DNA from: Psychrobacter maritimus
Lineage (GTDB): Bacteria > Pseudomonadota > Gammaproteobacteria > Pseudomonadales > Moraxellaceae
DNA: 64,000 bases
Reading direction: 5' to 3'
NCBI RefSeq assembly: GCF_904846345.1
Contig: NZ_CAJHAJ010000004.1
Coordinates: forward strand, 62,001 to 126,000
Shown here one piece after another: positions 1 to 8,880 of this stretch. Numbering within the stretch: position 1 is the first letter of the stretch; the number at the start of each line of letters is the position of its first letter. Under the pieces are notes generated by a model that had not been told where the DNA came from, did not search any database, and saw nothing but the letters and a program-made list of their open reading frames with translations. Position numbers and translations under genes: made by a program.

Positions 1-806
1 AGTTTATCTTTAACAGCTTCTTTGAGAATATCGGTAATTACCTACATCAAGTAATTCCACTTGGGCTATGGACGGAATCTTATGAAGGTGAAGCAAACTG
101 GCAGTCATCATGGACAGTGTTCTACTGGGCGTGGTGGATTAGTTGGTCACCATTCGTTGGGGTATTCGTTGCCCGTATTTCTCGTGGTCGTACCATTCGT
201 GAGTTTATCTTAGGGGTATTATTAATCCCTATTACCATTTTGTTTTTATGGTTCACTGCCTTTGGTGGTTCAGCAGTGCATATGGAGCTGATGGCGGCGG
301 TTGACCCAAATATGGTAAGCCCTGGACTGGTTGAAGCAGTGCGCGCGGATACCGGTAGTGCTATCTTTAAGTTGATGGAGTCGTATCCGCTGACGGCAGC
401 GCTGAACGGGCTTATCGTGGTGATGATTGTCCTTTGGTTTGTCACCTCATCAGATTCTGCCAGTTTTGTGATTGATATGCTGACCTCAGGCGGCGATACC
501 AATCCACCAAAAATCCAGCGCTTATTCTGGGCAGGTACCGAAGGGGTTATCGCGGCGGTGTTATTAGCCGCAGGCGGTTTGGGTGCGCTACAAGCAGCCT
601 CTATTGTCTCGGGCTTTCCGTTTGCCGTGGTCATTGTCATTATGATGTATTCATTACTGCGGGGCTTGAGCCGTGATAGATTGATACTTTATCGTAATCA
701 GCAGTGGTTTATCACTGAAGAATCTGCCGAGCATAACTCAGCCAATGAGTTCCGCGATGAGGAATTATTAACCGGACCACCAAGTCTAAAGCCGACTGAT
801 GACTAG
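1..806 (+). CDS. BCCT-family transporter, C-terminal part (5' end outside window)
   Basis: The reading frame is open from the first bases and ends at the TAG at 804-806, so only the last ~268 residues are seen. It is the end of a betaine/carnitine/choline transporter (BCCT): the family signature around WTVFYWAWW, then the ARISRGRTIREF loop and the last transmembrane helices (VTSSDSASFVIDML is the usual segment). These sodium- or proton-coupled carriers import compatible solutes such as choline or betaine across the inner membrane. After the last helix only ~45 residues follow, so it lacks the long C-terminal domain of the BCCT protein at 41868-43913. The substrate cannot be read from this fragment. 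A terminator follows at 889-918. Confidence 0.9.
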   Translation, partial: FIFNSFFENIGNYLHQVIPLGLWTESYEGEANWQSSWTVFYWAWWISWSPFVGVFVARISRGRTIREFILGVLLIPITILFLWFTAFGGSAVHMELMAAVDPNMVSPGLVEAVRADTGSAIFKLMESYPLTAALNGLIVVMIVLWFVTSSDSASFVIDMLTSGGDTNPPKIQRLFWAGTEGVIAAVLLAAGGLGALQAASIVSGFPFAVVIVIMMYSLLRGLSRDRLILYRNQQWFITEESAEHNSANEFRDEELLTGPPSLKPTDD

Positions 807-888
807 TGATGAGTAATAGCTATAATTAAAAGCTATGTAGCAAATGTTCATAGCAGGTTTGCTAAAAAACAGTCGCAGTAAAAATATA

Positions 889-918
889 AAAAATCCCAGC
901 TTAACACTGGGATTTTTT
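889..918. terminator. Rho-independent terminator, probably bidirectional
   Basis: The inverted repeat AAATCCCAG (891-899) / CTGGGATTT (907-915) has T-runs on both strands. It sits between the rightward BCCT gene and the leftward lipoprotein gene and can end both transcripts. Confidence 0.8.
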
Positions 919-1007
919 ATGGGCGTTTAATAATTTATGCGTGTCTAGAGAAGGATAGGTATTTAACGATATGCTTTTAAAATCAGCGTTACTGTTTTAG
1001 ACATTCA

Positions 1008-1373
1008 TTATGAGCATTCGCCTTTTACATAGCTGATTGCCTCAGGGGTGCTACAAGCTGAGCAGGCATTGCCCGCCGTGCGATAGCTTATCACTGAGCC
1101 CACTTGTGTTTTTACGCAGACCGGATCGTATTGCGCCGTACACATGGTTTTTTCGGGATCAAAGGTTGGACACTGGGCAACGATTCCTTTTGGAGGTTGG
1201 CTGGTATTAGAAGCGGGCGGCTGAATAGCTGTGTTATCAGGCATAGGGCTTGAGTTAGAGTTAGTGCTGATATTGTTACAACCCGCTAAGCCGAGCGTCA
1301 AGGTTATGGTGAGTGATAGGGCGAGGGTAGAAGGCTTTAATAGAGATAGCCATGGTTTAGATAGAGCGCTCAT
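1008..1373 (-). CDS. Small lipoprotein with a Kazal-like cysteine domain
   Basis: This 121-residue protein has a lipoprotein signal peptide ending in the lipobox LAGC, with Cys32 as predicted lipidated residue. A Ser/Asn/Pro-rich linker follows, then a cysteine-rich C-terminal domain from about residue 68. The pattern MCTAQYDPVCV, then GNACSAC, then GEC at the end, resembles the Kazal serine-protease-inhibitor fold found in many bacterial lipoproteins. Inhibition of a protease is an inference from the fold; no target is indicated. The start is supported by AAGGATAT upstream on the minus strand. It stands alone, with the bidirectional terminator at 889-918 downstream. Confidence 0.75.
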   Translation of the reverse strand: MSALSKPWLSLLKPSTLALSLTITLTLGLAGCNNISTNSNSSPMPDNTAIQPPASNTSQPPKGIVAQCPTFDPEKTMCTAQYDPVCVKTQVGSVISYRTAGNACSACSTPEAISYVKGECS

Positions 1374-1548
1374 AATAAATATCCTTATATTTTATGTATA
1401 CGTGCTTTTAATTATTCATTTTGCATCAAAAGTTTGTGTTAAAAAAGTCTATCATCAATGCAATGGTTAGTATTTAATCATAGAACATTTGCTCGTAAGA
1501 TATTTGATAGTAAAGGATTTATGCTCAGTCATCTAGTGCAAAACAGAT

Positions 1549-1578
1549 AAAAAAACCCAAGCTTATAAGGCTTGGGTT
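1549..1578 (-). terminator. Rho-independent terminator of the DUF3144 gene
   Basis: AACCCAAGC (1554-1562) pairs with GCTTGGGTT (1570-1578). The A-run on the plus strand gives a U-tract on the leftward transcript. It lies just past the stop of the gene at 1626-1994. Confidence 0.8.
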
Positions 1579-1625
1579 ATTTATGTTACTTCTTAATAAA
1601 ATTCTGCAATCATATTTTATATAGC

Positions 1626-1994
1626 TTACTGCGCAGGTTTATCATCTTTATTAAGCTGCACGTACTTATCAAAATTCTGTGCGTAGTCGGTCAAGTTGTC
1701 GCTCAGCATTTGGCGATATTGTTTGGTATAAAACTCAACGATATCGTCTTTTTCTTTGGCGAAATCATCACCCTTTACAAAGCCAATCGAGGCAACTGAC
1801 GCACTATAACGTGCCGCCGCATAAAGCAGTGACGCGCCTACTTGACCTGAATGCGCTTCAGGACCTAGTTGACTGTTTGCCACACCAATAATCGCATCGG
1901 CACGCTGATAAAACGCTTGCATCTCAGGGGTGATTTCAAGAGCGGCATCAATATCATCATTTTGGGCATTGTTTGGCATATTGTCTTGAGACAT
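1626..1994 (-). CDS. DUF3144 family protein
   Basis: This 122-residue soluble protein has no signal peptide or membrane segment. The pattern FYQRADAIIGVANSQ, then SLLYAAARYSA, then YTKQYRQMLSDNL and QNFDKYV is that of DUF3144, a small conserved family of proteobacterial proteins with no assigned function. The first ~20 residues are acidic and Asn-rich and look disordered. The gene is a single transcription unit: metK lies ~120 bp upstream in the same direction and a terminator follows its stop. Function unknown. Confidence 0.85.
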   Translation of the reverse strand: MSQDNMPNNAQNDDIDAALEITPEMQAFYQRADAIIGVANSQLGPEAHSGQVGASLLYAAARYSASVASIGFVKGDDFAKEKDDIVEFYTKQYRQMLSDNLTDYAQNFDKYVQLNKDDKPAQ

Positions 1995-2115
1995 AAGCGA
2001 CTCCTAATAAGGGTAAGTAAATTTAAATATATCACGCCAGTCTTTAAACTTAAAAAGGATAAAGACTGGATAAATCTAAAAAATGGATAAGATAGTAAAC
2101 TGTCTAACGTTAGGC

Positions 2116-3282
2116 TTATAAACCTGCATCTGCTTTTAAGATTTCCGCTTTGTCAGTTCTTTCCCACGTAAAGGCGGTTTCAGAACCTTGGCGACCGAAG
2201 TGACCAAAGGTTGCCGTTTGCTGGTACATCGGCTGCAATAAGTTCAGCATACGCGTAATACCATAAGGACGTAGGTCAAAATGCTTACGAATCAAGCTAA
2301 TGATTTCATCGTTGCTGATTTTGTTAGTACCAAAAGTGTTAATTGAAATCGAAGTCGGTTCAGCAACCCCAATCGCATAGCTCACTTGTAACTCACAGCG
2401 ATCTGCGATACCGGCAGCGACGATGTTTTTGGCCACATAACGTACTGCATAGGCAGCGCTGCGATCGACTTTTGAAGGATCTTTACCACTAAATGCACCG
2501 CCACCATGACGCGCCATACCGCCGTAAGTATCAACGATAATTTTACGACCGGTAAGACCAGCATCACCGACAGGGCCACCAATGACAAATTTGCCCGTTG
2601 GATTGATATGGTAGCGCGTACCGGCATGCAATAACTCTGCTGGCAATACTTGCTTAATAATAGATTCCATTACCGCTTCTTGCAGGTCTGCTTGCGAGAT
2701 GCTTGGATCATGCTGCGTTGATAAAACCACGGCGTCAATGGCAACCGGTTTATTACCGTCATATTTGAGGGTAACTTGGGCTTTGGCATCGGGACGTAAC
2801 CAAGGCAGCTCACCGCCGCGGCGCAGCTCAGATTGACGCTCCATCAAGCGATGGGCATATTCGATAGGCGCTGGCATCAATACTTCGGTCTCATTGCTGG
2901 CATAACCAAACATTAAGCCTTGGTCGCCGGCACCTTGTTCTTCAGGATCGCTACGATCGACACCTTGAGCAATTTCAGGAGATTGCTTACCCAGCATATT
3001 AATAACGGCACAGGTCTCGCCATCAAAGCCCAAGTCTGAGTGATGATAACCGATGCCATTTACTGTATCACGGACGATACGTTCAACGTCGATATTGGCA
3101 GTCGTGGTGACTTCGCCTGCTAGTATGACCGCGCCTGTCTTAACCAGCGTTTCACACGCCACACGGGCATGTAAATCTTGGCGTAAAATGGCATCAAGGA
3201 TAGCATCTGAGATTTGGTCAGCCATTTTATCTGGATGGCCTTCGCTCACAGACTCTGAGGTAAATAAATTATATTCGCGCAT
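2116..3282 (-). CDS. metK: S-adenosylmethionine synthetase
   Basis: MetK makes S-adenosylmethionine from methionine and ATP in the cytoplasm. The 388 residues match the family's usual length. Visible motifs are [13 protein letters not shown] at residues 15-27, the ATP-binding [11 protein letters not shown] at 117-127, and the phosphate-binding GGGAFSGKD at 260-268. The three-domain fold appears complete and I see no frameshift. It is transcribed leftwards alone. The upstream ~140 bp hold no recognisable SAM riboswitch, as expected for a gamma-proteobacterium. Only a weak ribosome binding site precedes the start, but the N-terminus aligns with the family. Confidence 0.98.
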   Translation of the reverse strand: MREYNLFTSESVSEGHPDKMADQISDAILDAILRQDLHARVACETLVKTGAVILAGEVTTTANIDVERIVRDTVNGIGYHHSDLGFDGETCAVINMLGKQSPEIAQGVDRSDPEEQGAGDQGLMFGYASNETEVLMPAPIEYAHRLMERQSELRRGGELPWLRPDAKAQVTLKYDGNKPVAIDAVVLSTQHDPSISQADLQEAVMESIIKQVLPAELLHAGTRYHINPTGKFVIGGPVGDAGLTGRKIIVDTYGGMARHGGGAFSGKDPSKVDRSAAYAVRYVAKNIVAAGIADRCELQVSYAIGVAEPTSISINTFGTNKISNDEIISLIRKHFDLRPYGITRMLNLLQPMYQQTATFGHFGRQGSETAFTWERTDKAEILKADAGL

Positions 3283-3426
3283 AGTGGGATCGCTTAATTG
3301 CAGGGACTGTAATATATAAAATCAGTCATTATTAAATGTTAACGGAAAATAGAAGGTAAAAGTGAATCAAAAAATTATGATATTTTACCGTGAATCGAGG
3401 TAAAACTCTAGTGTCAGCCATGACGG

Positions 3427-4023
3427 CTAACAATTGTAGAAATCATCGAGGCGGCTGTCTTCTTGCCAGCGGTATTCTGTATAGTCAGCGACTTCTTTTG
3501 CGCTATCGCGACCTTGTCTATCAGCAATAAAACCAAGCGCCATATCCATGCCAGCCGTGACACCTGAAGAAGTATAAAACTTGCCATCTACCACCCAGCG
3601 CGCCTGCTTTATCCAATCAACCTGATCTGATTGTTCGGTTACCCATTGCCAAGCACGCTTATTTGACGTGGCTCGTTTATGGTCTAAAATACCTGCCTTC
3701 GCCAATAAAGCACTACCCGTACAGACGCTAAGCACCCAGTCGGCGTTATCAGCGAGCGTAGTCAGGGTCTGCAAAAACTTACTATCATTAATCAGTGGAC
3801 GTGTACCTTTACCGCCGACGACCAATAATATATTCGTTTGCTGGGCTAACTCTGCTACTGCGACAGTTTGTAAGGCAACACCATGATGGTTATGAATGAT
3901 ACCACCTTTCATTGACGCAAACTGAATGCGAAAATCGTTAGGTAAGCTACCAAATAGCTCAATAGGCCCAAATAAGTCTAAAGTTTCAAAGTCGTCAAAT
4001 ACGAGTGCGGTCAGGGTCTGCAT
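3427..4023 (-). CDS. DJ-1/PfpI family protein
   Basis: This 198-residue cytoplasmic protein of the DJ-1/PfpI (type 1 glutamine-amidotransferase-like) superfamily starts with VFDDFETLDLFGPIE and carries the nucleophile elbow SVCTGSALLA with Cys101. Relatives include isonitrile hydratase-like proteins and the N-terminal half of GlxA-type regulators, but there is no DNA-binding domain here. The exact reaction cannot be assigned. It lies between metK and nth in the same direction with gaps of about 80-145 bp, so it may be its own transcription unit. Confidence 0.85.
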   Translation of the reverse strand: MQTLTALVFDDFETLDLFGPIELFGSLPNDFRIQFASMKGGIIHNHHGVALQTVAVAELAQQTNILLVVGGKGTRPLINDSKFLQTLTTLADNADWVLSVCTGSALLAKAGILDHKRATSNKRAWQWVTEQSDQVDWIKQARWVVDGKFYTSSGVTAGMDMALGFIADRQGRDSAKEVADYTEYRWQEDSRLDDFYNC

Positions 4024-4102
4024 TCTGATTCCTTAAATTAAAGTATTAAGCCGAAGTATTTAGAAAGGAGATATTTGAAAGTTTTTAAGGTTCTCAAAGC
4101 CT

Positions 4103-4798
4103 TTAAAGCTCTAAAAATGCCGCTTTATCCTTAAACATACATTCTTCATAAACAGGACAAGCGCCACATTTTGGGGTACGAGCTTGACAAGTATAGCGCC
4201 CATGCAAAATCAAATAATGGTGAGCATCAACGATAAAGTCATCGGGGATACGTTCGAGCAGTTTTTTCTCAACGATTAAGACATTTTTACCCGTGGCAAG
4301 TCCCGTACGGTTGCCGACGCGAAAGATATGGGTATCGACCGCCATCGTCGGCTGCCCAAAGGCGGTATTTAAGACCACATTCGCCGTCTTCCGCCCGACA
4401 CCCGCTAGAGACTCTAAGTCTTTACGGTTATCAGGGACGGTGCTATCAAACTTCTCAATCAAGTCGCGGCAGGTTTTAATGACGTTTTTGGCTTTGGCAT
4501 TAAATAAGCCAATATTCTTAATATACGCTTTCAGTCCTTCTTCGCCTAATGCCAAAATGGACTCAGGCGTATTCGCTACCGGATAAAGCTGATTGGTGGC
4601 AATATTGACGCTGACGTCGGTTGCCTGCGCCGATAATATGACCGCGATAAGCAGCTCAAAGTTACTGCTATAATTGAGCTCAGTTACTGGCTCATCAATC
4701 GTCGCAGCCAACTTCTCAAAAAACGGACGCACATCACGATTGGGCATCCGCCTCGATGGCGGGGTATCAGCAGTTTTATGTTTAACGGTTTTACTCAT
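4103..4798 (-). CDS. nth: Endonuclease III
   Basis: Nth is the bifunctional DNA glycosylase/AP lyase that removes oxidised pyrimidines in base excision repair. The 231 residues contain the helix-hairpin-helix LESLAGVGRKTANVV (128-142) with catalytic Lys137, catalytic Asp155 in VDTHIFRV, and the 4Fe-4S cluster cysteines 204, 211, 214 and 220. An N-terminal extension of ~20 polar residues makes it longer than the E. coli enzyme (211 aa). It lies 53 bp downstream of the rnfB-like gene, which keeps the rnf-nth association known from E. coli although the other rnf genes are missing here. Confidence 0.97.
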   Translation of the reverse strand: MSKTVKHKTADTPPSRRMPNRDVRPFFEKLAATIDEPVTELNYSSNFELLIAVILSAQATDVSVNIATNQLYPVANTPESILALGEEGLKAYIKNIGLFNAKAKNVIKTCRDLIEKFDSTVPDNRKDLESLAGVGRKTANVVLNTAFGQPTMAVDTHIFRVGNRTGLATGKNVLIVEKKLLERIPDDFIVDAHHYLILHGRYTCQARTPKCGACPVYEECMFKDKAAFLEL

Positions 4799-4851
4799 GG
4801 TATTGTTACCATTATTTTTTTCATTGGTTAGTCAGGAGTAGATATTGGCTA

Positions 4852-5703
4852 TTAAAGTTGTGTAAGCTCAGCTTTTAATTCATTAAGCTCTGCTTGTTTG
4901 CTCTCATTAGGCCGTACGCTAAGCTGCTTTTCTAACTTCTTAATTTTACTGCGTAGCTTTGCCGCTGCAATGGTATTTTTTGCTTGTGCTTCACTGATAT
5001 TCAACGATTGACTGGCGGCATTATTCAGTTTTGCCTCCACCATGCTAACCACAGGTTTACTATTGCTGCTATCCGCCAATTGCTCACTGACGCGTCTTAG
5101 ATGGGTATGATAACGCTGGCGCAAATCCTCTTGTTCAAGCGTGCGCTCAGCTGTTGATAGGGTACGCTCAACGGTGACCAAGTCAATGCAATCAACCGGG
5201 CAGGGCGCGATACATAGCTCACAGCCTGTGCATAAATCCGTAAAAATAGTATGCATATGCTTGCCAGTCCCGACGATGGCATCAACAGGGCAGGCAGGGA
5301 TGCATTTGGTACAGCCGATACAATCATCTTCTCGAATCACCGCGCGCACTTCTACTGGACGCTGTGAGCTTACATCTATCGGCCATTTTGACGGCTCAGC
5401 GCTAAATGGTTGTATATCGCTGCTATCTTGATTGATGATTTGTGCAATCGCATCGGTCACAGGCTGACCGCCGGGCACACATTTATTATAAGGCTCATTG
5501 TCGATAACAATCGCCACCGCATACGGTAAGCAGCCATCAGCATGGTCGCAAAGTCCGCATTGGGTTTGCGGCAAGCAGGCGTCAATGCGCGCAATCTTTG
5601 CTTGGGTGGCGGCCGGCAAGCTCTCTATGTTCAAGCTATCGAACAAGATAGGTAGATTGGTGAGACGGATATGACTGCTGTTTTTATTCATGGTGCTTTG
5701 CAT
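4852..5703 (-). CDS. RnfB-like soluble iron-sulfur protein (orphan)
   Basis: This 283-residue protein resembles RnfB/RsxB, the iron-sulfur subunit of the Rnf ion-pumping electron-transfer complex. It has the Fe-S site CGLCDHADGC plus a later Cys (YNKCVPGG), then two ferredoxin-type 4Fe-4S motifs (DCIGCTKCIPACP and LCTGCELCIAPCP), and a charged, Lys-rich coiled C-terminal tail. It lacks the hydrophobic N-terminal helix that anchors RnfB in the membrane, and no rnfA, C, D, G or E is nearby. A soluble electron carrier, perhaps serving another reductase, is my inference. Start is either 5703 or the ATG at 5691; neither has a good ribosome binding site. It is probably cotranscribed with nth. Confidence 0.85.
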   Translation of the reverse strand: MQSTMNKNSSHIRLTNLPILFDSLNIESLPAATQAKIARIDACLPQTQCGLCDHADGCLPYAVAIVIDNEPYNKCVPGGQPVTDAIAQIINQDSSDIQPFSAEPSKWPIDVSSQRPVEVRAVIREDDCIGCTKCIPACPVDAIVGTGKHMHTIFTDLCTGCELCIAPCPVDCIDLVTVERTLSTAERTLEQEDLRQRYHTHLRRVSEQLADSSNSKPVVSMVEAKLNNAASQSLNISEAQAKNTIAAAKLRSKIKKLEKQLSVRPNESKQAELNELKAELTQL

Positions 5704-5826
5704 TTAATGTAAAACCTTTATATCAATGCTAGATGCTGATATTAAAATAAATAGGGTAATAGCGATATTTATTAAGAACATCTATATTTATAAAAAGACA
5801 TCTTGCCCTTATGAATTAAATATCCA

Positions 5827-6915
5827 TTAAAGTGAGATGCCTTGTTCATGAGCAATTTGGGCAATCAGCGCATAAGCAATGCTGCCTTTTGACGGTATTT
5901 TCGGTAAATCTGACAGATCAAAAAAATCTGCATGTGACAGCTCATCTTCTTGTATGACGATGTCACCACCAGCATGAGAGGCTCGAAAACCAAGCATTAA
6001 ATTAGACGGAAACGGCCAAGGTTGACTGCTGACATAGCGAATATCTTTGAGGCTGATATTCACCTCTTCTGCCACTTCGCGTACCACCGCATGCTCTAAG
6101 CTTTCACCGACTTCTACAAAACCGGCAATCAAACCATATTGTAGCGCTTGCTGAGGCGTTTTTTGCTGCCCATAACGGTGATGGTGCGCCAATAATATTT
6201 GCATTGCACCCGTTTGCGGATTCGGTCGGGTAATGGCGGTAATAACGCACGGCTGCACACGTGGATACTGGCGTAAGCGGCAAACTTGGCAGACCATCGC
6301 ACGCTCAGCGCTTGCGGCATGTACCACGGGAGCGGCACAGCGACTACAAAACTGCGTATCTGCTTGCCAACGTAATAACTGTATGGCTTGGCTAAGTTGG
6401 TCAGATAACGCGAATGGCAGCTGCGTGATAAGTAGACGATACGCAATAAAAGCGCAAGTATCGGTGTCTGGACTAATTTTCTCGTCGCTATTACTTGTTA
6501 AATCGTTATTCTTTAGAGCGTTGCTTTCTAAATCATGACCTTCTAAAATTCTAGGTAAGTCAATATGATGGGCTATGGCATAGTCATAAGTAATGGCAAT
6601 GGCCGCTTGTGATGTAAAAGTATTGGCAGTATCGGTTTCAAAATCAGCCAAACTAGCGCTATCTGCACTATCAATGCTGAGCGTGCTGCTTTTTATATCG
6701 TTATTAGGTAACCAATGAGTCGGCGCTAAGCTTTCAAGGAGCGTGACTCGTCCAACTTGATAAGCTGGCTGAATGTTATGGATGTCATGAATGTCATGAG
6801 TGTTTAACGCTGTATCATTAACCGAATCTGGTAACTGAACCTGTACAGGCCACCAGCCATTGGGCGTTTGACGACATAAAACCGTCTCGTCACGAAGTAT
6901 AAAGGCGTGGGTCAT
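5827..6915 (-). CDS. nudC: NAD+ diphosphatase / NADH pyrophosphatase, NudC type
   Basis: This Nudix hydrolase of 362 residues cleaves NAD(H) to NMN(H) and AMP, and in E. coli also removes NAD caps from RNA. The order is a long variable N-terminal region, a zinc ribbon (CSRCAAP and CQVCRLR), the Nudix domain with GFVEVGESLEHAVVREVAEE, and the family-specific SQPWPFP motif. The Nudix box ends EEVNI, so the usual Gly is Asn. It is much longer than E. coli NudC (257 aa) because of an Asp/Ser/Asn-rich insertion around residues 60-125. I start it at the ATG at 6915; the frame also allows a TTG five codons upstream. Confidence 0.92.
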   Translation of the reverse strand: MTHAFILRDETVLCRQTPNGWWPVQVQLPDSVNDTALNTHDIHDIHNIQPAYQVGRVTLLESLAPTHWLPNNDIKSSTLSIDSADSASLADFETDTANTFTSQAAIAITYDYAIAHHIDLPRILEGHDLESNALKNNDLTSNSDEKISPDTDTCAFIAYRLLITQLPFALSDQLSQAIQLLRWQADTQFCSRCAAPVVHAASAERAMVCQVCRLRQYPRVQPCVITAITRPNPQTGAMQILLAHHHRYGQQKTPQQALQYGLIAGFVEVGESLEHAVVREVAEEVNISLKDIRYVSSQPWPFPSNLMLGFRASHAGGDIVIQEDELSHADFFDLSDLPKIPSKGSIAYALIAQIAHEQGISL

Positions 6916-7020
6916 AGGATAAGTTTCCAAACAATCAAAGACAGACTCATATCCGTATCGATATGAGTCTGTTTAAAGTGGACAGTTAAATGATAACTCA
7001 GTAAGTAAATAAACTAGCTA

Positions 7021-8703
7021 TTAGGCAGCAAGCAACTGGCTTAAGCTTTGTTGCCCGATATCTAGCGCCTGTTTACTCACGGGACGATTGTTCTCAAAGC
7101 CATCTAAATGATGGTCAACGGCCATGATGACATCGGCGATATAAGCCAAGGTACCATCATCAATCCGTGCGCCACTATCAATACGCTGCTGCAAATAACT
7201 CGCTAATTGGCCGAGCATGCTAGCAGGGGTTGGCAATTGTAAAAACCGCACCGCACCTGACACTTGACGCAGCATTTCAGGAATATTTTGAATATTAAGG
7301 ATATCACGCTCAGGTTCAGCCAAATAGTCATTGATGGCTTGTTCGGCACTGGCAATGGCGGTACGGCTCTCTTGTATCAGCGTATCATAGGCGGTATTTA
7401 GCTGATGTAATGAGATATGCGGATTGTTCAAAGGTAAATAAATAGCCCCTGGGGTGTGCATTTCTGCCATGGCGATAGTGGCATTTTCAGCGTGCATCAA
7501 TGCCAATAATAAATGGTCAAAATCTTCTGGCGTAGGCGCGCGCCATTTGCTCACTGCCTCCGCTGCGGTACTCAAACTGTTTGCAGCATTTGCTAAGCCT
7601 AACAATCGGAATGCTGAACTCAGCTCGGTCAGCTGCTCAGTGATTTGCGAGGTTTGCATATCGACAGGATTGATAGAATCACCGCGTGCGTAGCTATCGA
7701 CATTCTCTTTGATATTATTGATTTGTGCTTGAATAATGGTGTTTAAAGTGTCCGTCAAAGCACGATTAGGACCAAATAAGAAGCGCGCCATTTGCTCAAG
7801 TTGCGGCGTCTCTAACTGATTGGCAGCATATTGTTCACGTAGAATTTTGGCCTCTGCCGTATCGCGCTGGCAAGCAAAGCTGACTAAGTCTGCAAAGCGT
7901 GTGTCCATTACGGGCAGATAGCTTTGGAACTGCTGCTCTAAGTAAATAAGCGTGTGTTTTTGGCTTAAGTTCAGCGGTAAAATGCTGGCAATATCCGCCA
8001 CAGCGGCAGTTGCTGCCTGCCAAAACAAACGGTTAGAGTTTGCAGCTATCAAAGCACAAGCTGCTGACATGGCATCGAGTTTTTTCTGCTCATCGTCGCT
8101 CACGTTGCCGTCTTGATTTAACAACGCAACCCCAAGTCCACTACGATAAGCGTAAGTCAGTAATTCGCTATCAAGATTGAGCTCGTGCAGCGGTTGAAAA
8201 TTGTTTTCAGGGTTGGCAATGCTGACGCTGCTGCTACCAAAGGTTGAAAAATAATCAGCGGCGATTGGTGCTTCTTGCCCGTGAGCATTGAGCTTATTAA
8301 TAATAGGCAGTAGTAAAGTCGGCTCTACTGACTCAGTCAATAAGACAAACTCAATATAACGATCAAGCGTCATAATGGCTTCTGATAAGTCCATAATCAA
8401 AGCCGTATCGCTATTATCACCGCTATCATAAAGCTGCTGTAAACCATGCGCGATAGCGGTGTTGAGCGCCTCTGCACCTGCCAGAGCAATCAGCTCAAAA
8501 ATACAAGACAGCTGTTTTAACACAATAATAGAATCTAATAATAAAGGCGCTTGGCTATTATCATCATTAAATTCGCCCAAATGAATCTCAGTATCTTTTA
8601 ATATGACTTTAATTTCATCGTGCAATAAATGCAGTGATGGCAGGTTAAAATCAGTCACACTCAAGGTTGGGGCGGTTAATTTCATTTGCGTAGAATGGTT
8701 CAT
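7021..8703 (-). CDS. fimL: FimL-like protein (ChpA N-terminal-like)
   Basis: This 560-residue, largely helical protein has no signal peptide, no membrane helix and no kinase domain. Length and overall sequence character match FimL, a homologue of the N-terminal Hpt-like region of ChpA. In Pseudomonas aeruginosa FimL is a polar scaffold linking the Chp chemosensory system to type IV pilus function and cAMP signalling. I see no typical phospho-accepting Hpt histidine motif, in line with FimL. The assignment is by recognition of the family, without an alignment. The gene is alone, with ~100 bp to nudC and ~180 bp upstream. Confidence 0.7.
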   Translation of the reverse strand: MNHSTQMKLTAPTLSVTDFNLPSLHLLHDEIKVILKDTEIHLGEFNDDNSQAPLLLDSIIVLKQLSCIFELIALAGAEALNTAIAHGLQQLYDSGDNSDTALIMDLSEAIMTLDRYIEFVLLTESVEPTLLLPIINKLNAHGQEAPIAADYFSTFGSSSVSIANPENNFQPLHELNLDSELLTYAYRSGLGVALLNQDGNVSDDEQKKLDAMSAACALIAANSNRLFWQAATAAVADIASILPLNLSQKHTLIYLEQQFQSYLPVMDTRFADLVSFACQRDTAEAKILREQYAANQLETPQLEQMARFLFGPNRALTDTLNTIIQAQINNIKENVDSYARGDSINPVDMQTSQITEQLTELSSAFRLLGLANAANSLSTAAEAVSKWRAPTPEDFDHLLLALMHAENATIAMAEMHTPGAIYLPLNNPHISLHQLNTAYDTLIQESRTAIASAEQAINDYLAEPERDILNIQNIPEMLRQVSGAVRFLQLPTPASMLGQLASYLQQRIDSGARIDDGTLAYIADVIMAVDHHLDGFENNRPVSKQALDIGQQSLSQLLAA

Positions 8704-8880
8704 AGTTGTTTTTTTCCATGACGTACTGATGAAAATAGCAATGGTTTATGATCAATTAAAAATAATATCAATAAGGTTTTAACGCTTATTGTCATAATAA
8801 TCAAGACTAACTTACTTAACCGCCAGTATAAGAGGTTATTTTAATAAAAAAAGCGATTTTAATGATGGGGGTTATAACGG

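Noticed and set aside
3283..3426. SAM riboswitch upstream of metK
   Set aside because: No terminator/anti-terminator pair or known SAM-box pattern could be seen on the minus strand.
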